The position numbers and the translations under genes are program-made. Of a stretch of DNA of 64,000 nucleotides, positions 43,017-57,330 are shown piece after piece. A model generated the notes under the pieces. The model was given only the letters and a program-made list of their open reading frames with translations. It was not told the DNA's origin and did not search any database. How positions within the stretch are numbered: position 1 is the first letter of the stretch; every line of letters begins with the position of its first letter. Source of the stretch: Chanos chanos (Eukaryota; Chordata; Actinopteri; Gonorynchiformes; Chanidae); NCBI RefSeq assembly GCF_902362185.1, contig NC_044498.1, positions 10,368,065-10,432,064 on the forward strand. The letters run 5' to 3'.

Positions 43017-46000
43017 GTGAGGGAAAACAAGAACACTGCTGCCGTCAAGCTCTGAGTCACCCACCTCACCAGCAAATATTAGTCACGACGAGATTAGAAC
43101 CAGAACACACACAGACACACACACACACACACACACACACATTCATCCACACAGACACACACATCATGCAGGACAGCCAGCACAATACTTTTTTTTTCAA
43201 ATACTAAGATAGCAAATCAAATCATAAATATTTTCACAATTTCAAAAAGTTCACTCATTTCAAGTGTCAAAACAATTCTAACACCAATTACAACTCAGTG
43301 GAGGAAGATATGAATAACGTAGTTTGCTGGCTATTTTGGCAAAAAAAAAAGAGAAAAAAAGTATGTATATACATCATAATTGTGTTTCCGAAAATCTCAC
43401 GCTCCATAAATGCTGCCTGATGATTTTTTCCCATCAAAGTTAATTGATGGAGACACTTTTGTATTATGTTCCCTGCCATAATCTCCTATTAACTGTGTTT
43501 GCTGGAGATAAGGGGGAAATTACAGGCAGATAGTATGAGACCACAGGTTACACAGCACGAGGCAAATGAACTAACCACAAAAGCTCTCAACCATCATTCC
43601 ATCAGTGTCAGTAGGTATTTTACCACTGAAGGCTTGTGGTGCAAAGCACATTGTGTCACACAAAGTTTGGCTCATTCTAATAACTATTTTTCACTATCTG
43701 GATGATACTTTAACACCACAGTTAATGTGTGATAGCACAATGCTATGAGCGCAGCGACGGCACTTATATTGCATATTTATGGATTTTAGGTGACAACACA
43801 GAGTGCACAAGATGGTCTAATGTATTTCTCTCAAGGGAATCTCTAGTATAAGCTGATCTGGAGCAAGTGTGTTGCTGACATGTAACACTAAAACTGCATT
43901 TCACGCACACACACACACACACACACACACATACAATGAAAAATTGTTAACGATCATGAATGTGATTATTAACAGTACTTTGCAGTGTTGTGACAGAGTT
44001 TCTGTCTGTTATACACGTGTGTCATGGCATCTTTTCCAGTTCTCCCCACTCGCCCAATATTTTAGGCACAGGCTACGTCGGCTGTGGCAATGTTACCCTG
44101 AGGTAGAGATGTTCTGATTATGGCTTTTTTTCAGGAGGAAGCAATTCGAGAGGAAAAGACGAGTGAGATGATGAATCTCGGAGAATATGTCCGATCCGAT
44201 TTGCGATGCCGGTTCTCTAGCTCCAAGAGAGAAGTTACCTGATGGTATCGTTTTTTAGTAATTACCAGTTTAGCAACATTCTCAATTTTGCTGCTGTTTG
44301 TGACGGTGTTAACGTGTGACTCGAAAATCATATTAAAAGTTCATTTCATACAGTTGTGTCTGACATCACTCTGACGTGAAATCTGCGCTTTATGTGACTT
44401 GGTTAAAAGTATACTTAAGGATACCATCATACAGTATTTGTGGTTTATATCAAATTCTTTTGTACATTGTGTACCATGCAATTTTATATTTTCAAGAGAG
44501 AAAATGTGATTCTAACTTTTTTTAGGGAAAATAAAAGATTTGCACAGTACATGGCTATATTCTCTTCATGCATCTTTGTAAAAAATCATATTTCGTTCTC
44601 TTCGTGGGATGCCAGTACAAATAAAAGAGAAGATTTCATTTGTTTCTCTTGATAAAAATAGGTTTCTTCACTTTTCTCATGTTAGCACGTAACCTTCTGA
44701 ATTGAAACACACCTGAGTACCCATTTACCAAATTATGTTTGACAGCCCACCTGTTTAGACGTGCAGAGAAATTCTATTTGTGTCTTGTTGTTGCACCACA
44801 TTTAAATCACTGCTCTCGTCTTCTCTGTCAGAACAATCTTCGCTCAGAAAAGAATGGATTTACACAATTGGCCTAATTGAGGACAAGCTGATTGGCTGAA
44901 GGCTTTCTCTCTTCAACCCAAAGCTTGTTCTGCTCATCAATTTAAGGATGATAATGGTCTAGCTCTGTGCTGATGAAAACAGCAGCAAGAACTTTATTAT
45001 CTATCACTTTTACCGCTGTCTGTGATAATTACTCATTCTAGTACCTTCAAGAACGTGCTCACATGAAACAATTTGCCACTGATGCCACAAGAGACTCAAA
45101 TTTTGAAACCCTGAGAGCGAAACTAATGTAACTTAAATGAGTGATTCGAGGGATACTTTAAATAAATGTTTGCAAAAATCTCAGTCTCTTACAGCTATTT
45201 GGCTATTGCATCTTGACTGGATAATTACAGTGATTAAGCAGGGTATTGTCTAAATCTGTCCCTAACCACATAGGGACATGGTCTATTATCAGAGACCTAA
45301 ATGAATCAGCACTATATGTGTAAACACTACAGCAGGATTGGTAAGGACACCACAATGGTCTTTATGCTTTTTTTTTTTTTTTTATGCAGCTGCCCTCATT
45401 AAAGTCTGTATCTAATAAAACAAGATTCGTTTTTATTTCCCTTCAGCTTACATTGTAGAATACTTCGAATAATGAGTAATCTAATGCACGTTTTAAGAGC
45501 ATATGACATCATAAAACCCATGGGATTCATCTGGCTAATTAAAGTCTCTCATTACATGACGAAGGCATAAATATACACAGCGAAGTTCATAGGCAACTTG
45601 TCGCAAGACAGTCCTGTGATACAGATTTTGTAAAATTACAACCAGGTTTAAAACGCATTAAAAAAATCAAAACAAAAAAAACCCCCACAGACCATAAAAC
45701 TGTTGAGTCATTGAATAAGCTCGGGGGAACGTAATACAACCTGTGATAAAGTGCCTCTAAAATAGCTTCCCACCTCGCTATTCCCCTGATCCACCTTCTG
45801 GGATTTTCCTGCTCAGATCAAATGAAATAAAAGTCATCTGGGATAAAAAAAAAAAGTGTGATGCTGCTGAGCACGCTACTTCCTTCACACCACCAATTAA
45901 TATCCTGTATGTGTGTCAAGACTCCATGCACATAATCGTTATTATTGACAGAGGGAAAGAAAGAAGCTAGTAGGCAAAATAATTGACTCAGTAGAGTTTT

Positions 46001-47379
46001 GGCATGGATTTCTGTGGGAGTAGATGTAGTAATTTCTTGACTGTTACTGTAACCAGTTATACATAACATAAACTGTACCTGCTTTAATTAGTTTTGGTCA
46101 GAATCAATCCGATATGGTAAAAAGTCACTTATCTGATAGGAAATCGTTCTTTTAACTCATCGAACCTGTGCTGTAAAAATGTATGTGATGAATGTCATTG
46201 TGAAATGCACTGTTTTATAAAAACAGGTCATTTCAAATAGTGCTGGGGAAATTCAGTGACCTTTTTTTGAAAAGGGGAAGTTCTTTGGGCAATGCATTCA
46301 TATGAATGCATAAACACTGATGCATTGTTATGTGATATTCTTGCTAAGTAAAAAGAGAAAAATGTAAAAGACCCGTGTCATTAATCCGTCTATGAATATG
46401 CAAATGAGGCCAGAGTCCACTCACGACCATAAAGAGAAGTACTTCTGGCTCCACAAAGGACATATGATTAATTTGATATTCTACTGATTTATCTCTGAAT
46501 TTGTGACCATGGAAACCAGCACAAGTTGTATTTTTAATTCCAATGCACTCTTTTCTCATAACTGCAGGCAGAACAAAAGGAATCTTCACATAACTGCAGG
46601 CGCAACATTAGCTAAGTATTTCATTTTCAAAGGATATTCCAGGAGAAATGAGAACATATGATTGAATCAATGCAGATGTCAAAGTGGGGATGCATTTTAA
46701 GTGTACATTATCACTTTCAGTTTCTGGAAACATCTCGACTTGTCTGCTTCCTAGCCACAGAAACGAGTTATTTTTATTCATCACTCGTGCAGACACCTGT
46801 CATATTCTTTTGTTTTGCTCCATCAAAATGATCATCACTTTTGAATAAATGAATGGAACCAGTTTAATGATCAAATTTGAAAACTCATATTCAATCACTG
46901 AGTCAATCTATGCGTGAATATTATCATATGCACTCTTCTGCGTCATTAAACAATTCTCCATTTTCTCAAAAATCTTTATAGATCATATTTTAGTGGTTTT
47001 ATTAGAAGGATATGGCTAGTGAAAAAAGAAAAGGTTTCTCTGAGCTGTTTGTCTCTCTGCTGAACATTACGAGAAGCTGAAATATAAAAAAATGACAGCA
47101 TGGAGAATATGCGTGAAACTGCTGTGTTAGTATGCATACGATTAGTCTGCCTCAGTAGATTACTCAGATTAAGCTTAGTTTAATTTAGACTGCAGCAAAT
47201 TACTTCCTAATAAACCTTTTTATGAAATTATGAGCAATTTGAGAGGTGATTTACCAAGCATAACTCCTCACTAACTTCCAACAAAAGTCAATTCATCAGA
47301 GTCTTAAACTTAAAGCTGGCTTAGAAGAGACAAGTCAAACTATGTTTTCTTTTCCTCCATGATATTAGCATGTTGAAAA

Positions 47380-47391
<12 letters not shown>

Positions 47392-47431
<40 letters not shown>
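47392..47431 (+). repeat. (CA)n microsatellite
   Basis: About 20 CA copies. Similar tracts occur at 43108-43140, 43901-43932 and 49098-49140. Confidence 0.95.
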
Positions 47432-47432
<1 letters not shown>

Positions 47433-48118
47433 CATTATGCAGATCAGTCCCAAACACAACACAGTGAGCCTCTGACAAGTGACTTAACACTAATGTAAGG
47501 CTAATAATATCGGGTTAATCCATTTAATATCCTCTATAAATATAGCCGAGGATCTAATCTTAATATTTCCTCAAAAATAGGAAAATTGATCAAATACATA
47601 ACCAAACATGAAAAGGATTCATTCCTCTTGTCTTATACCAAATTACAGCTCAAACTTGGGGATTGAGAGGGGGGCATGCGTAGGTGCCACTCGTAATGGC
47701 ATAATCTAGGAGATAAACACACTGATCCATGGGAAGACTGTGTGTTGTTTGAAGAGGAGTATGGTTGTCAAGTGATCACTACGGATAAACACCACCAGGG
47801 ATCTCTTAGTATCTAGTTTTGCTCATAGTCCTCACAGATACTCTGGAAAACAGCTAATAATCAAACTACAACAGAATGATGTGAATAATGCATTAATGAC
47901 CAAAAATCCAGCCAAACCAAAACAAGCCTGATTCAGTAATATCTGGCTTTTTCACAAGCAGTAAAAAAAACCATATATACTACATACAAAAAAAAAGAAA
48001 AAAAAAATTTTGTAAAGCAGTTTGACTACACATATTCACCAGCTGACATACACAATCACACATACGCATACACACATATCCACTACCAAGAGGAAAGCAA
48101 GATGCTATGACACCTTAC

Positions 48119-48300
48119 CTGTGTTCAAGATGAAGAGGCGGGTTCTCTTGCTCCAGCTCTCTCTCACTGTCTCTCTCTCACTCTCCCACTGTCTCTCTCT
48201 CTCTCTCTCTGTGTTTCTCTCTGGTAAGTAGAGTAGCAGTAGTGTCCAATCCTAAGCCTCTGGGCTTGTTCAACTGCATGCATCCACTTTCCCTCTTATA
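48119..48300 (-). promoter_or_regulatory. pnoc: probable pnoc non-coding first exon and TATA promoter
   Basis: On the minus strand a TATAAG box (48300-48295) is followed about 30 bases later by a GA-rich leader and then CTTGAACACAG|GTAAGG with the donor at 48118. Exon and donor would splice to the pnoc acceptor at 41601, giving a 6.5-kb intron. TGACGTC at 48437-48443 and ACGTCA at 48457-48462 lie upstream and resemble CRE elements. No other minus-strand gene lies between, so assignment to pnoc is inferred. Confidence 0.5.
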
Positions 48301-48462
48301 ATGACACACCCCTGGTCCAGCCCATGGCCCCCTCCCCCTCTTCATCCTCCTGATTTTTCAGTACACATAGGCAGGGACACACCAAAGGGGTGGTTTTACG
48401 CCAAGCCTAAGCCAACATGCAACTCTTAGTCAACGATGACGTCCATTGCACCATAAACGTCA

Positions 48463-49096
48463 CTTCTTTCCCAGAAGAAAGACTCCAGAAGAAAAACATG
48501 CGTCACCCAATCTATACACTCATAGCCTTCATCAAAATCTGACTGGGACAAAAAGCATTTTCACGACATGAGAAAACATTCCATTGATAAAACGCAAATA
48601 GACATAACTGTTTCTTTTATTAACTGGTTAATTGATACCTATTTTCTCTAATTGAAATTGAAAACTGATGCTTCAGTGTAATTCCAAAAAGTGTTGTTTA
48701 CAAGAGATGTAGAACAGAAAGGGTTTAAAAGAATAACATTCAGAATGGAAAACAAAAACTCCCAAAGGTGAAGAGAGGTCTCAGTGGATGAAAAACCTTG
48801 TCTGTGCACAGGCACCAAGGCGGGAGCAGGAGTTTATGCTGGCAGAGAGATGGGGTCAGAGGTGACCTGCTTAGAAAACTAATGTTTAGGGGAAATATGA
48901 TTCATACACAGAATAACAGAAGTAATCTTCCCCTTCATATCTGAAATATAATTATTTCTGACCTCATCTTCAGTTTCATGGCTTTGGGCATTCGTGTACA
49001 ATGGTCACTGAATGTGAAGCCAGATTGGTGTGGGCAAACATGGATAACAAAAGTGTTTAGAATAAAGCATTCTCTGCATTAAGTCACAGTCATGTA

Positions 49097-49143
<47 letters not shown>

Positions 49144-52100
49144 GAAGTATGCAAAAATAGAAGCACAAGAGAATGCTCTCCCTTAAAATCTGAGATAAGA
49201 CTGTAGAGACAGTAATGCTAAGTGAGGGAGTTGAATCATACTATCATTACCAAGTAAATAGGCCAAGAGTATCTGTGCTTATTCTGGGAGATACTGCAGT
49301 GCTGATGCTATCAGAGATGGAAGAAATGGACACCTAATTTCCTGATGTTATCTGATTTTATCTCTTTGAACATGATATAATTCACCACATGCAGGAAAAC
49401 AGTGAACGCCATGAAAAGGAAAACTGTTGTGTGTGTTTTTACCTTGTATGTACTGATTTTTAATATGTTTAATATGTTTTGTTGTTTTAGTTATTTGATT
49501 GAAGCAATTAATATTCAAAAACTAAAATTTTTATGTTGCAACAGTCATATATAGCCACATATATGACACATTTTGACTTTTCATATGCGGAAATATTGGC
49601 CTGTAAATCAACTGTAATTTCACATGTGAAATAGTGTTCCTCTCCTGGAGTATTTATGCCATTATTATTTTCTTTTTATTTCTTTTTGTTTAAACGTTTT
49701 ATTGTCAAAAGTCAAATCATACAATTCATAAAATTGTATGTGACACCTTAACGGCTGTAAATGGGTAAGCAGTCTCCTTATTGTACATGTTAAAACTATT
49801 TTTGGATGAACATCCAAAGCCAATATGCCTATGATACTTACCGTGTCTCTTATGTGAACTAATAACATCCTTTGATCCTCATAATCACATTTATTTGTAC
49901 ACTGTCGATTAAAGGGATTATAAATAAAGATATTTAGACATTCATGTTTGTAATTAGAAAAATATTGAATGCACAGCATCATGGAAAATGTTGTTTGGCT
50001 GATGCTAAAAACATAGTAGACTTACAGCAGTGAGGAACACATGAATATGATGCTCTGACAAACAATATCCAAATGTTTGTTGAGTTATATATTATTTTGA
50101 CCAACATTTATGATAACTCCTCTACATCAGAGTAGCTGATTCCTTTAGCCGACCTTTTCATGTTGCCTGCTGTGGTAAATGTGAAATTAGACATTAAACG
50201 CACAAATAGAAATCTTCTTTTTGCTATAATGGAGGAAGAAGCTCATCAAAGTCTGTGCCACATCACATTAGTGCAGTATCTGAATCACTGTAACAGCATC
50301 ACACCTCAAATATATCACAGAAATAAAACCTTTTCTGAAGCAAAATGAAAAAGTCAATTCTCTTCAAAATATGTAATTAAGTGAGTGGACATATTCACCT
50401 TAGTGACGCATTGTGCCCAGCAGGCTCTAACCGATGTCATTTAATCTCCCCCCCATCAGATCCAGTGCAAAGTTTTATTGTCTTACAGAGTGATGAAAAG
50501 CAGCGATGCATGCCGAAGTCATTGAGGGAGACATTGCCCTGTTTTATGGGGAGACCAAAGCAATCAACTGCAAAGACCTCCATGATGATTATTAATACTG
50601 GGTCCTTAATTGATTTTACAAAACAAGAAAAAAAAAAAAAACATTCTCAGAAGACGTTCTGGTCTTCCATGTGTAGTAAGTTTACAATATGTTTTTTCAA
50701 CCGTGTGATATCTTAAAGTTATTTGAAATTGAGATTGAATGATGTGACAATATCGGTTTGGTCAGAAAAATAAGCCAAAGCCTCTACAGACTGAAGATGA
50801 TAAGAATGATGGATGATGGATCTGCTCTGTTTGTTCTTCTGAGAAAATGGTGGTTTGAATCAAAGCTCTGCAATGAAACATGACAGAGAAAAGCTGTAAA
50901 AAGAACAAATAAACATCTGATAATCTGACTTTACTGAGATAAGTTTTACACTGAATCAGATAGTGAGTGGAAAGACTGGAAAAGACAATTGAACAAACTG
51001 GCAAGAAACTTTGCAAATATAAATGGATATCTAAGAGGTTTGTTCATTCAGCTGACTGCACTGAGATCTCAATGACTTGTGACATATGAAAGCGTTTGGC
51101 TATGCATGAGTTGAAAATGGATTAAGTGTGACAGGCACAAAAAGGCATTTGCAAATTTTCTACCTCTTTGTGTTTCCTCACAACAGACAGTGGGAGAGTT
51201 GAAAAGACAGGAAATGTACTTTGTTTCAAAATCTGATATCAACCACATGACTTTCAATCAACAGAAAAAACAAAAAGACTGTCTCAAAAAAGAAAACCAG
51301 AGAGAGTCAACAATAGTTCCTTCATATTTATTTAAAGTAAATAAAAAAAGAGGTTTAAAAGTTATTTCTCAAACAGAAGACGCGTCATCGTACTGGATAA
51401 ACATATTGTACGGTGAAATATGGCTCAACTTTATGCAGAGTACGTAGATAACATCCAAGGTCGTGATGGATGGTTATAGAATAGATGCTATTTTCTATTA
51501 TGTGAGAGAGGTCAGGTGTGACAGATTTTTCATTGGCTGAAGATGAAGTGCCATGTTTAGAATGAGACGAGGCATTCCATTTTGGTGCCCTCAGGTTTTC
51601 CCTTGAGGAGTACCCCTTATCAGCATTGCCTGTCATTCAGTTATTATGGGAGGCAAGAGGACAGACTTGAAGAGTTCACTCAGAAACAATGAGGGGCTTA
51701 CCTGTGCGTGGTGCTCTCATGAGTAGTTGAATTAGTTTTGATGTGTTAACCACAAATGATCTCTACTAGCAATATTGGTAAATTCCAAGTGCAGACTGAT
51801 CCCTTATGTATTCGAATATGAAGAGTACAGAATATATTAGCCTCTAAAATTAAGGTATTTTTCCATTGGTCTATGAGGTTCTATTCCTTCTCTAACTCAG
51901 ATTAGGGTCTCTTCTTTCCGTAACTCATTCCGTCAGTACTTTTTGTTGCTTAACTTGAATTTGCCATTTTCATTACTGTTCGTTTTGTAGCTAACTGATA
52001 CACATATATTTTGTTACATTTGATTGAAACAGCAAGCTCAGAGCCGTCATGTTTTGTACTTTTATACACTTCTGTGAGCGTCAATTTGGATTTCTTGCAG

Positions 52101-52560
52101 CATCATGTTTTCTTGGCGAAATCTCATCAGATGCAATGGGTAACTTTTGACAAAGATCAATAAAGTTCGATAACAGGCAACATTCATACTATTGGTGCGC
52201 ACGTCCGTTGTTGTACTTTTAAATAATCGTATTTGGTGGAGCAACACAGCTGACTTAACCCCGGCAGCCTTGACGTAAGCAGGAAAACAAGGATTATAAA
52301 TTTGAAAATAAACAGAGTTTTAAGATCATATTGTATTTTTTTTACAGCTGTAAATATAAAGGACATGTATATCAATGTACCTTTTACAAACAGGACAGTA
52401 CTTCCTTTTAATGCGGAAACTGTGGTGCTGATGTGTTATATTACACAAAACAAATTCATAGGATACTTTGAAATATGTTAAGCTGTTATCAAAGTTTATT
52501 GGTCAAGATCAACGTAGTTTATGTTATCTGGCCAATGAGAGCGCACATTACTACTTACGT
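48463..52560. other. intergenic between pnoc promoter and stk35l
   Basis: AT-rich with a CA tract at 49098-49140. Open frames such as 49665-49982, 50381-50716 and 50762-51016 are short and without domains. Nothing further recognised. Confidence 0.5.
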
Positions 52561-53124
52561 ACATGCAGCGGGAAGGTCTGAAAAAGGAAGCATGTCATAA
52601 CCTAGCTACATTGTTTTCATTTGAGTTGAACATTGTTTACACTTTCCACAAAAGGGCTTGCTAAAGCACAACTGGCATGCAAAGACCCTGATAGTGAGTT
52701 ATGATTTGATGTCTGATTTGAATTTTCACGGGTAAGCGTCTATTTCATATTTAAATAATAATACTTGTTTCTATTTGATACGTAACGTTAGTGTCTCGTG
52801 CTATATCGTTACTTCTCCAGTCTCTTAAGGAGCTTTGCTAATTAGTTACGTAGGCTAAATCAAATAATATTCACGTTAACTTTGTATAAAGTAGGTTTTA
52901 GGGCCAAAATACCATTCACCATATAATCTCCGCAATATAAAAATCAGATGGATAGTTTAGATAACGTGACGTGTGCTTTCTTTCATATGACTTCTCTTTT
53001 TCGTCGTGAATAACTCTTTATATATTTTTGTTTTGCAGAAGTGAAGAATACTATTGCCTAACACAGTTCAACCAGTTAGAGCAGTTCAAACATTTGAAGT
53101 GCAGCGCAGTTAATTGCCTCTAGC
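52561..53124 (+). other. stk35l 5' UTR region
   Basis: A donor CACGG|GTAAGC near 52731 and an acceptor TTTTGCAG ending at 53038 suggest one non-coding exon, a 0.3-kb intron and then the first coding exon from 53039. The transcription start is not resolved. Confidence 0.45.
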
Positions 53125-56100
53125 ATGGAGGTCTACACCTTACAACGGGAATTAGGCCGAGGCAGCTACGGAGTTGTCTTCGAAGGTCGAGTGGTAGAGA
53201 CGGGCCGGTGGGGAAAACGAGGGGACAGAGTGGCTATCAAACGGCTGTCCTGCTGTAGCCCAGAAAGCATTGAGCTGTACTTACAGGAACTGTGGGCTAT
53301 GAGAGCCACAGCAAGTAACCATCCCAACGTAATTGCCCTTCATAACTGCTTCTTGCAGACCGGACCTAAGATATTGCAACCCCTGAGAGCCGGGAGGTTA
53401 CCGTTGGACCTTGTCGAAAGTGCACTGAAAGGAAGGGTGGTAGATAAAGATTCAAAAAGCCAGAAAAGGAAACACCCAAGATCATCTAAATTCAAAAGGA
53501 GATCGGCAACCCCGGAGCAGGAGTCTAGGCGGTGCTTTGCTTTGTGGTTGGTAATGGAGCACTGTGACGGGGGAGACTTGAACCAGTACATACTCTCGAG
53601 GCCTCCGGACACTCAGCGCAACCACAGCGTTGTCCAACAGCTAAGCAGTGCAATGACATTTCTGCATGGTCTGGGAATTGTGCACCGGGACCTAAAGCCT
53701 GATAATGTGCTTGTGAGTTTAACCTCCGCAGGACCAGTCATCAAGGTACAGAGTGAAACTAGGGCGTCGCATAGACTAATTCCAGTAATTCCAACAGAAA
53801 CGCACAACGTCCTAAAATATGCTATAGAAATGCGTAAAGTACATGTAAGTTAAAATGACTACTGCATTATGATGCGTTCAAAAACAAGTATGAATCTTTG
53901 TGTTACAGAAAGCACCCTCTGTATTCACTGCATTTGTAGTATAATTCCATTTAATAGCTGACAAAGAATTGGAGATTATTATAACCTTTGTAATTTTTGT
54001 TAGCCTGCTTATGTGCCATGCACTGTTTATGTACTCATTTGAATAACACTGATATTGAAGTTCAGTGGTGTCAGGTTTGTATTGAGACATGGGGGCCGAG
54101 AATAAAAACAACTGTGATACTCAAGTCGGTCAAGCCAGGACACAATATTTATTGGATCTTCACATCATCAGTAGAACAGACTGCTGAGTAAAATTGTGAA
54201 TGCTGCTTGGTGGTCATTATACTCTTAGAACGAATCTCACCAGTGCATACACAAAAAAAAGTCAAATAATTAGTAAAAGTTATTTCCGTCCTCTGTAGAG
54301 AGCCACATTCTGTCAGAGAGACACTTGTATGATCATTCTGATTGCAAACTGTAAATGTTCTAATTGTAAATGTTGACCGTGTGGAATACTTTCTTTGAGG
54401 AAAATGGGAAGATACTTGTGGTTCACATGCATCAAGGCCATACCCTCTGTGTCTCTTACAACGTTAGATTAGCTGCTTTTCTCATCAGAAGCTGAGACTT
54501 GCAGAAGGTGTGGGGTGCTGTAATGGATTGTGCTGTGTTTTTGCTGAGGGTGAAATCCAGACCACAGTTCCTTTTCAGAAATGAATTACATCACTGTGTA
54601 ATTCCCTTTAAAACTGTAAGTCACTCCGATAATCAATACACAAGGACATGGTTCTGTAAAGCAACTTTGAAGATAAGAAGTTTGTACAAATGAGAATCTG
54701 ATAAGCCAAGTTTGAGAGAAATCAACTAGAAAACATTTTTTTTTCTAACTTGCAATTAATGAGGGTTTTTAAGGTTTTTTTCCCCCCTCTTTGTACTCTT
54801 GAAGACGGTTGATCCAGAGTATTTTTCAGAGTCACGCATCCGTGAAAAAATATCATTGAAAAATAGTACAGTAAATGACATGTCAGTGGTCTTTGATGAA
54901 ACCTAAAGCTATTCTTCTATCAGAGCACAAAAGAACATCTGTCTTTATCAGGTATATGGTCAGACTGATTAAAGACTAATGAAAAGTTTCAGGCTTGGTG
55001 TCTGTTACATCATAATAACACTTGTGAGAACAAGGCACTGGCATGGACAGCTTTGTTTGAACCTAGGTTTGGCTTTTTTTCTTCTTCTTCTCTCTCTCTT
55101 TCTCTCTTGCTCTGGAAGGCTGGTCACCCAAATGGCAACTGAGATTAAAAATAAGCAGTGACGTGTGCGAAAAATTAAGAGCAACATGTTCAATCAGAGT
55201 TTTTCAGTATTACTTGTATTAAATGACGGTATTAGTTGAAAATTTTGAATGAAGTAGAAATGCAGTTGGAAGGGGCCACATCTGTCTCCGTTAGGCTTTC
55301 TTTCAGGTTACTACATATTAGTTCATTGTCAATATTTGCCTGCCCTTCATCGTGCCTCCGTTAGATGTTCTCAACATAAGAGTAGTTCCATTCCACAAGT
55401 GTATTAATTAGCTAAATTACAATATGAGAAAGTATTTTAATATGGATACTCCAGGTAAAAATACATGTACACTTCATAAGGTTAAAAAATATAAGAATTA
55501 AACATTGACACCTACTTCTTCACTGGCCTCTGAATTCCACCAAAAACAGGATTTTTTTTACCATTATTTATGTCTTTCTAACATGTACATTTTATTACAG
55601 GTAGCAGATTTTGGTCTCAGTAAGATGGTAGAGGGCTCCACTGATGGTGATCAGAGCAGACTGGCTCTCTCCTCCACCTGTGGCTCAGACTTTTACATGG
55701 CCCCAGAGGTGTGGGCTGGCCGTAGCTACACAGCACAGGCAGATATCTTCTCTTTGGGTGTGCTGTTTTGGGCCGTGCTGGAGAGGATCACCTTCCTGGA
55801 GGATGGTTCCAACCAGGAGCAACTCGGTGAGTTTGGGGTCCATAGCTGAGTTGATCTGTATTGTATGATACGTCCGTCTAAATTTACCTATAGTTTCTGT
55901 TCATCTACAGCTCATGCGGGTTAAGCTGGGATAGACAGTCCTTATAACGGAACTATTCACTTTTGGAAAGTGAGACACAATTTGAACAGGAAGTCCCGGG
56001 GCCTTACTTGTCAGGCGAAAAATACATAAAACTAAAATCCGAGTGTTGCATTGAGAAAAAAAACCCCCACCACTTCGAAGCAACAAAAGCAGCAAGATAA

Positions 56101-57322
56101 AGGTTACATCAGAATGTGTGAACTGCCCTTTAAATTACATTTCCCTCCTTGAAATTTGTTTTTCTCTGTACTAGAGGCCTGCATTTACTTTGAATGAGAT
56201 GCTCTCAGTGCTGTCCAAATGGTATTACCATTCAGTCTGTTGGGAAGTACTTCATTTGTGTACTGTGGCATTCATTAGGATATATCTAAGAACGTCTTTG
56301 AATGGTTATTGTTGCCGTTATGTGAAATACTGCCCTTTGAATGACAGTAGCATTGAAGATACAGAGTAATTCATTCATATAATCATGAGGGCTTCTTGTC
56401 TTTGTAAGTAGGATATTTTTTGCAGCGTTTAACATTCAGGTCACCTCGGAGAACCTTTGCTACTTCATTTGATGCACACTGAAGCTGAAATACAGCCTAA
56501 GCTTTGACATTAGGTATCGAGGCATTTGGATGCGGGCTGCCTGACTGAGGAAACTACTCACTGGGCGTACTGTCTAGATTGGGCTAAAATGATTGGATGA
56601 TGGCTGGTTTGAATGTATAGACAGCTCTAGTGGAAGTATAATCACTCTGTCTCTTCTCCTGTCTGCACAGAGCCATCAGGGATATGGAAAGGTCAGATGT
56701 CTCTGCCTATTTATTAAGGGCAATTAGCATTTTTCCATGTTGTTTACCAACCTCCACCCACCAGCTTCACTCTGTGGTTTCTTCTCTTGTGCATCACTGG
56801 ATGCCAGTAAATTGACCGCAGGGCATATTTAGTGAACTGGAGGCACAAAAGACCTTTTAGTGTCATGGATGCTGTATTGCGAACTGTATTACTTTATAGA
56901 ACGGTGTGGCTATGACACACAGTGCCACAGCAAAGAAAATGCGGACAGACATTTGACAATATGTCATCCAAGCTGTTAATCCACCTCCACACAGTGCATG
57001 CCGGATGCATTTTGACACTATATGCAGGTGTGTCTGTGATTACATTCTGCCTCAGCGTGTGTGAGTTTACGTGTCTCTCTCTGTTTCAGGAGCATACATC
57101 GAACGAGGACGGTGGCTAACCCCCCTTGGCGAAGCCTTGTGCCAGAACCCCGATCTACAGCTGGTCATTCCTATGAGGGCACGACGAGCTCCACCGCTGC
57201 CCCCACCTCCTAACCCCGCCCTCTGCGCCCTCCTGTTGAATATGCTAGCGTCTGACCCCGACGCCCGACCCACAGCACAGCAGCTAGAGGAACGGGTCTG
57301 CTTTGCTCTGGACCAACACTAA
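53125..57322 (+). CDS. stk35l: STK35/PDIK1L-family serine/threonine kinase
   Basis: Nuclear/nucleolar kinase family (STK35 = CLIK1, PDIK1L) whose members bind the PDLIM1 scaffold. Coding exons are 53125-53745, 55601-55826 and 57090-57322, 359 aa. Kinase landmarks: glycine loop GRGSYGVV (11-18), K39 in VAIKR, E55 in helix C, HRDLKPDN (187-194), DFG (210-212), CGSDFYMAPEVW (235-245) and ADIFSLGVLFWAVLERITF. The DFYMAPEVW and ERITF motifs are specific to the STK35/PDIK1L family. All catalytic residues are present. Between LVESALKG and the WLVMEHCDGGD hinge lies a lysine/arginine-rich stretch (about 109-136) that is longer than in PDIK1L and looks like a nuclear localisation signal. The long GC-rich N-terminus of human STK35 is missing. 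The protein is divergent from both human paralogues, so the fish symbol stk35l is a best guess. Confidence 0.88.
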
Positions 57323-57330
57323 TGCCATGG

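Larger units (their letters stand above)
41602..48118 (-). other. pnoc: probable pnoc intron 1, microsatellite-rich
   Basis: No coding exon on either strand is supported. It contains (TTTA)n nearby at 41286-41312, a GAAA/purine tract at 42900-43016, and CA tracts at 43108-43140, 43901-43932 and 47392-47431. Open frames inside the GAAA tract are low-complexity artefacts. The rest is AT-rich and may hold conserved enhancers that cannot be judged from one sequence. Confidence 0.45.

Noticed and set aside
42825-43075. Open frames rich in KERKKERK or FFLSFFLS
   Set aside because: Artefacts of the GAAA tract.
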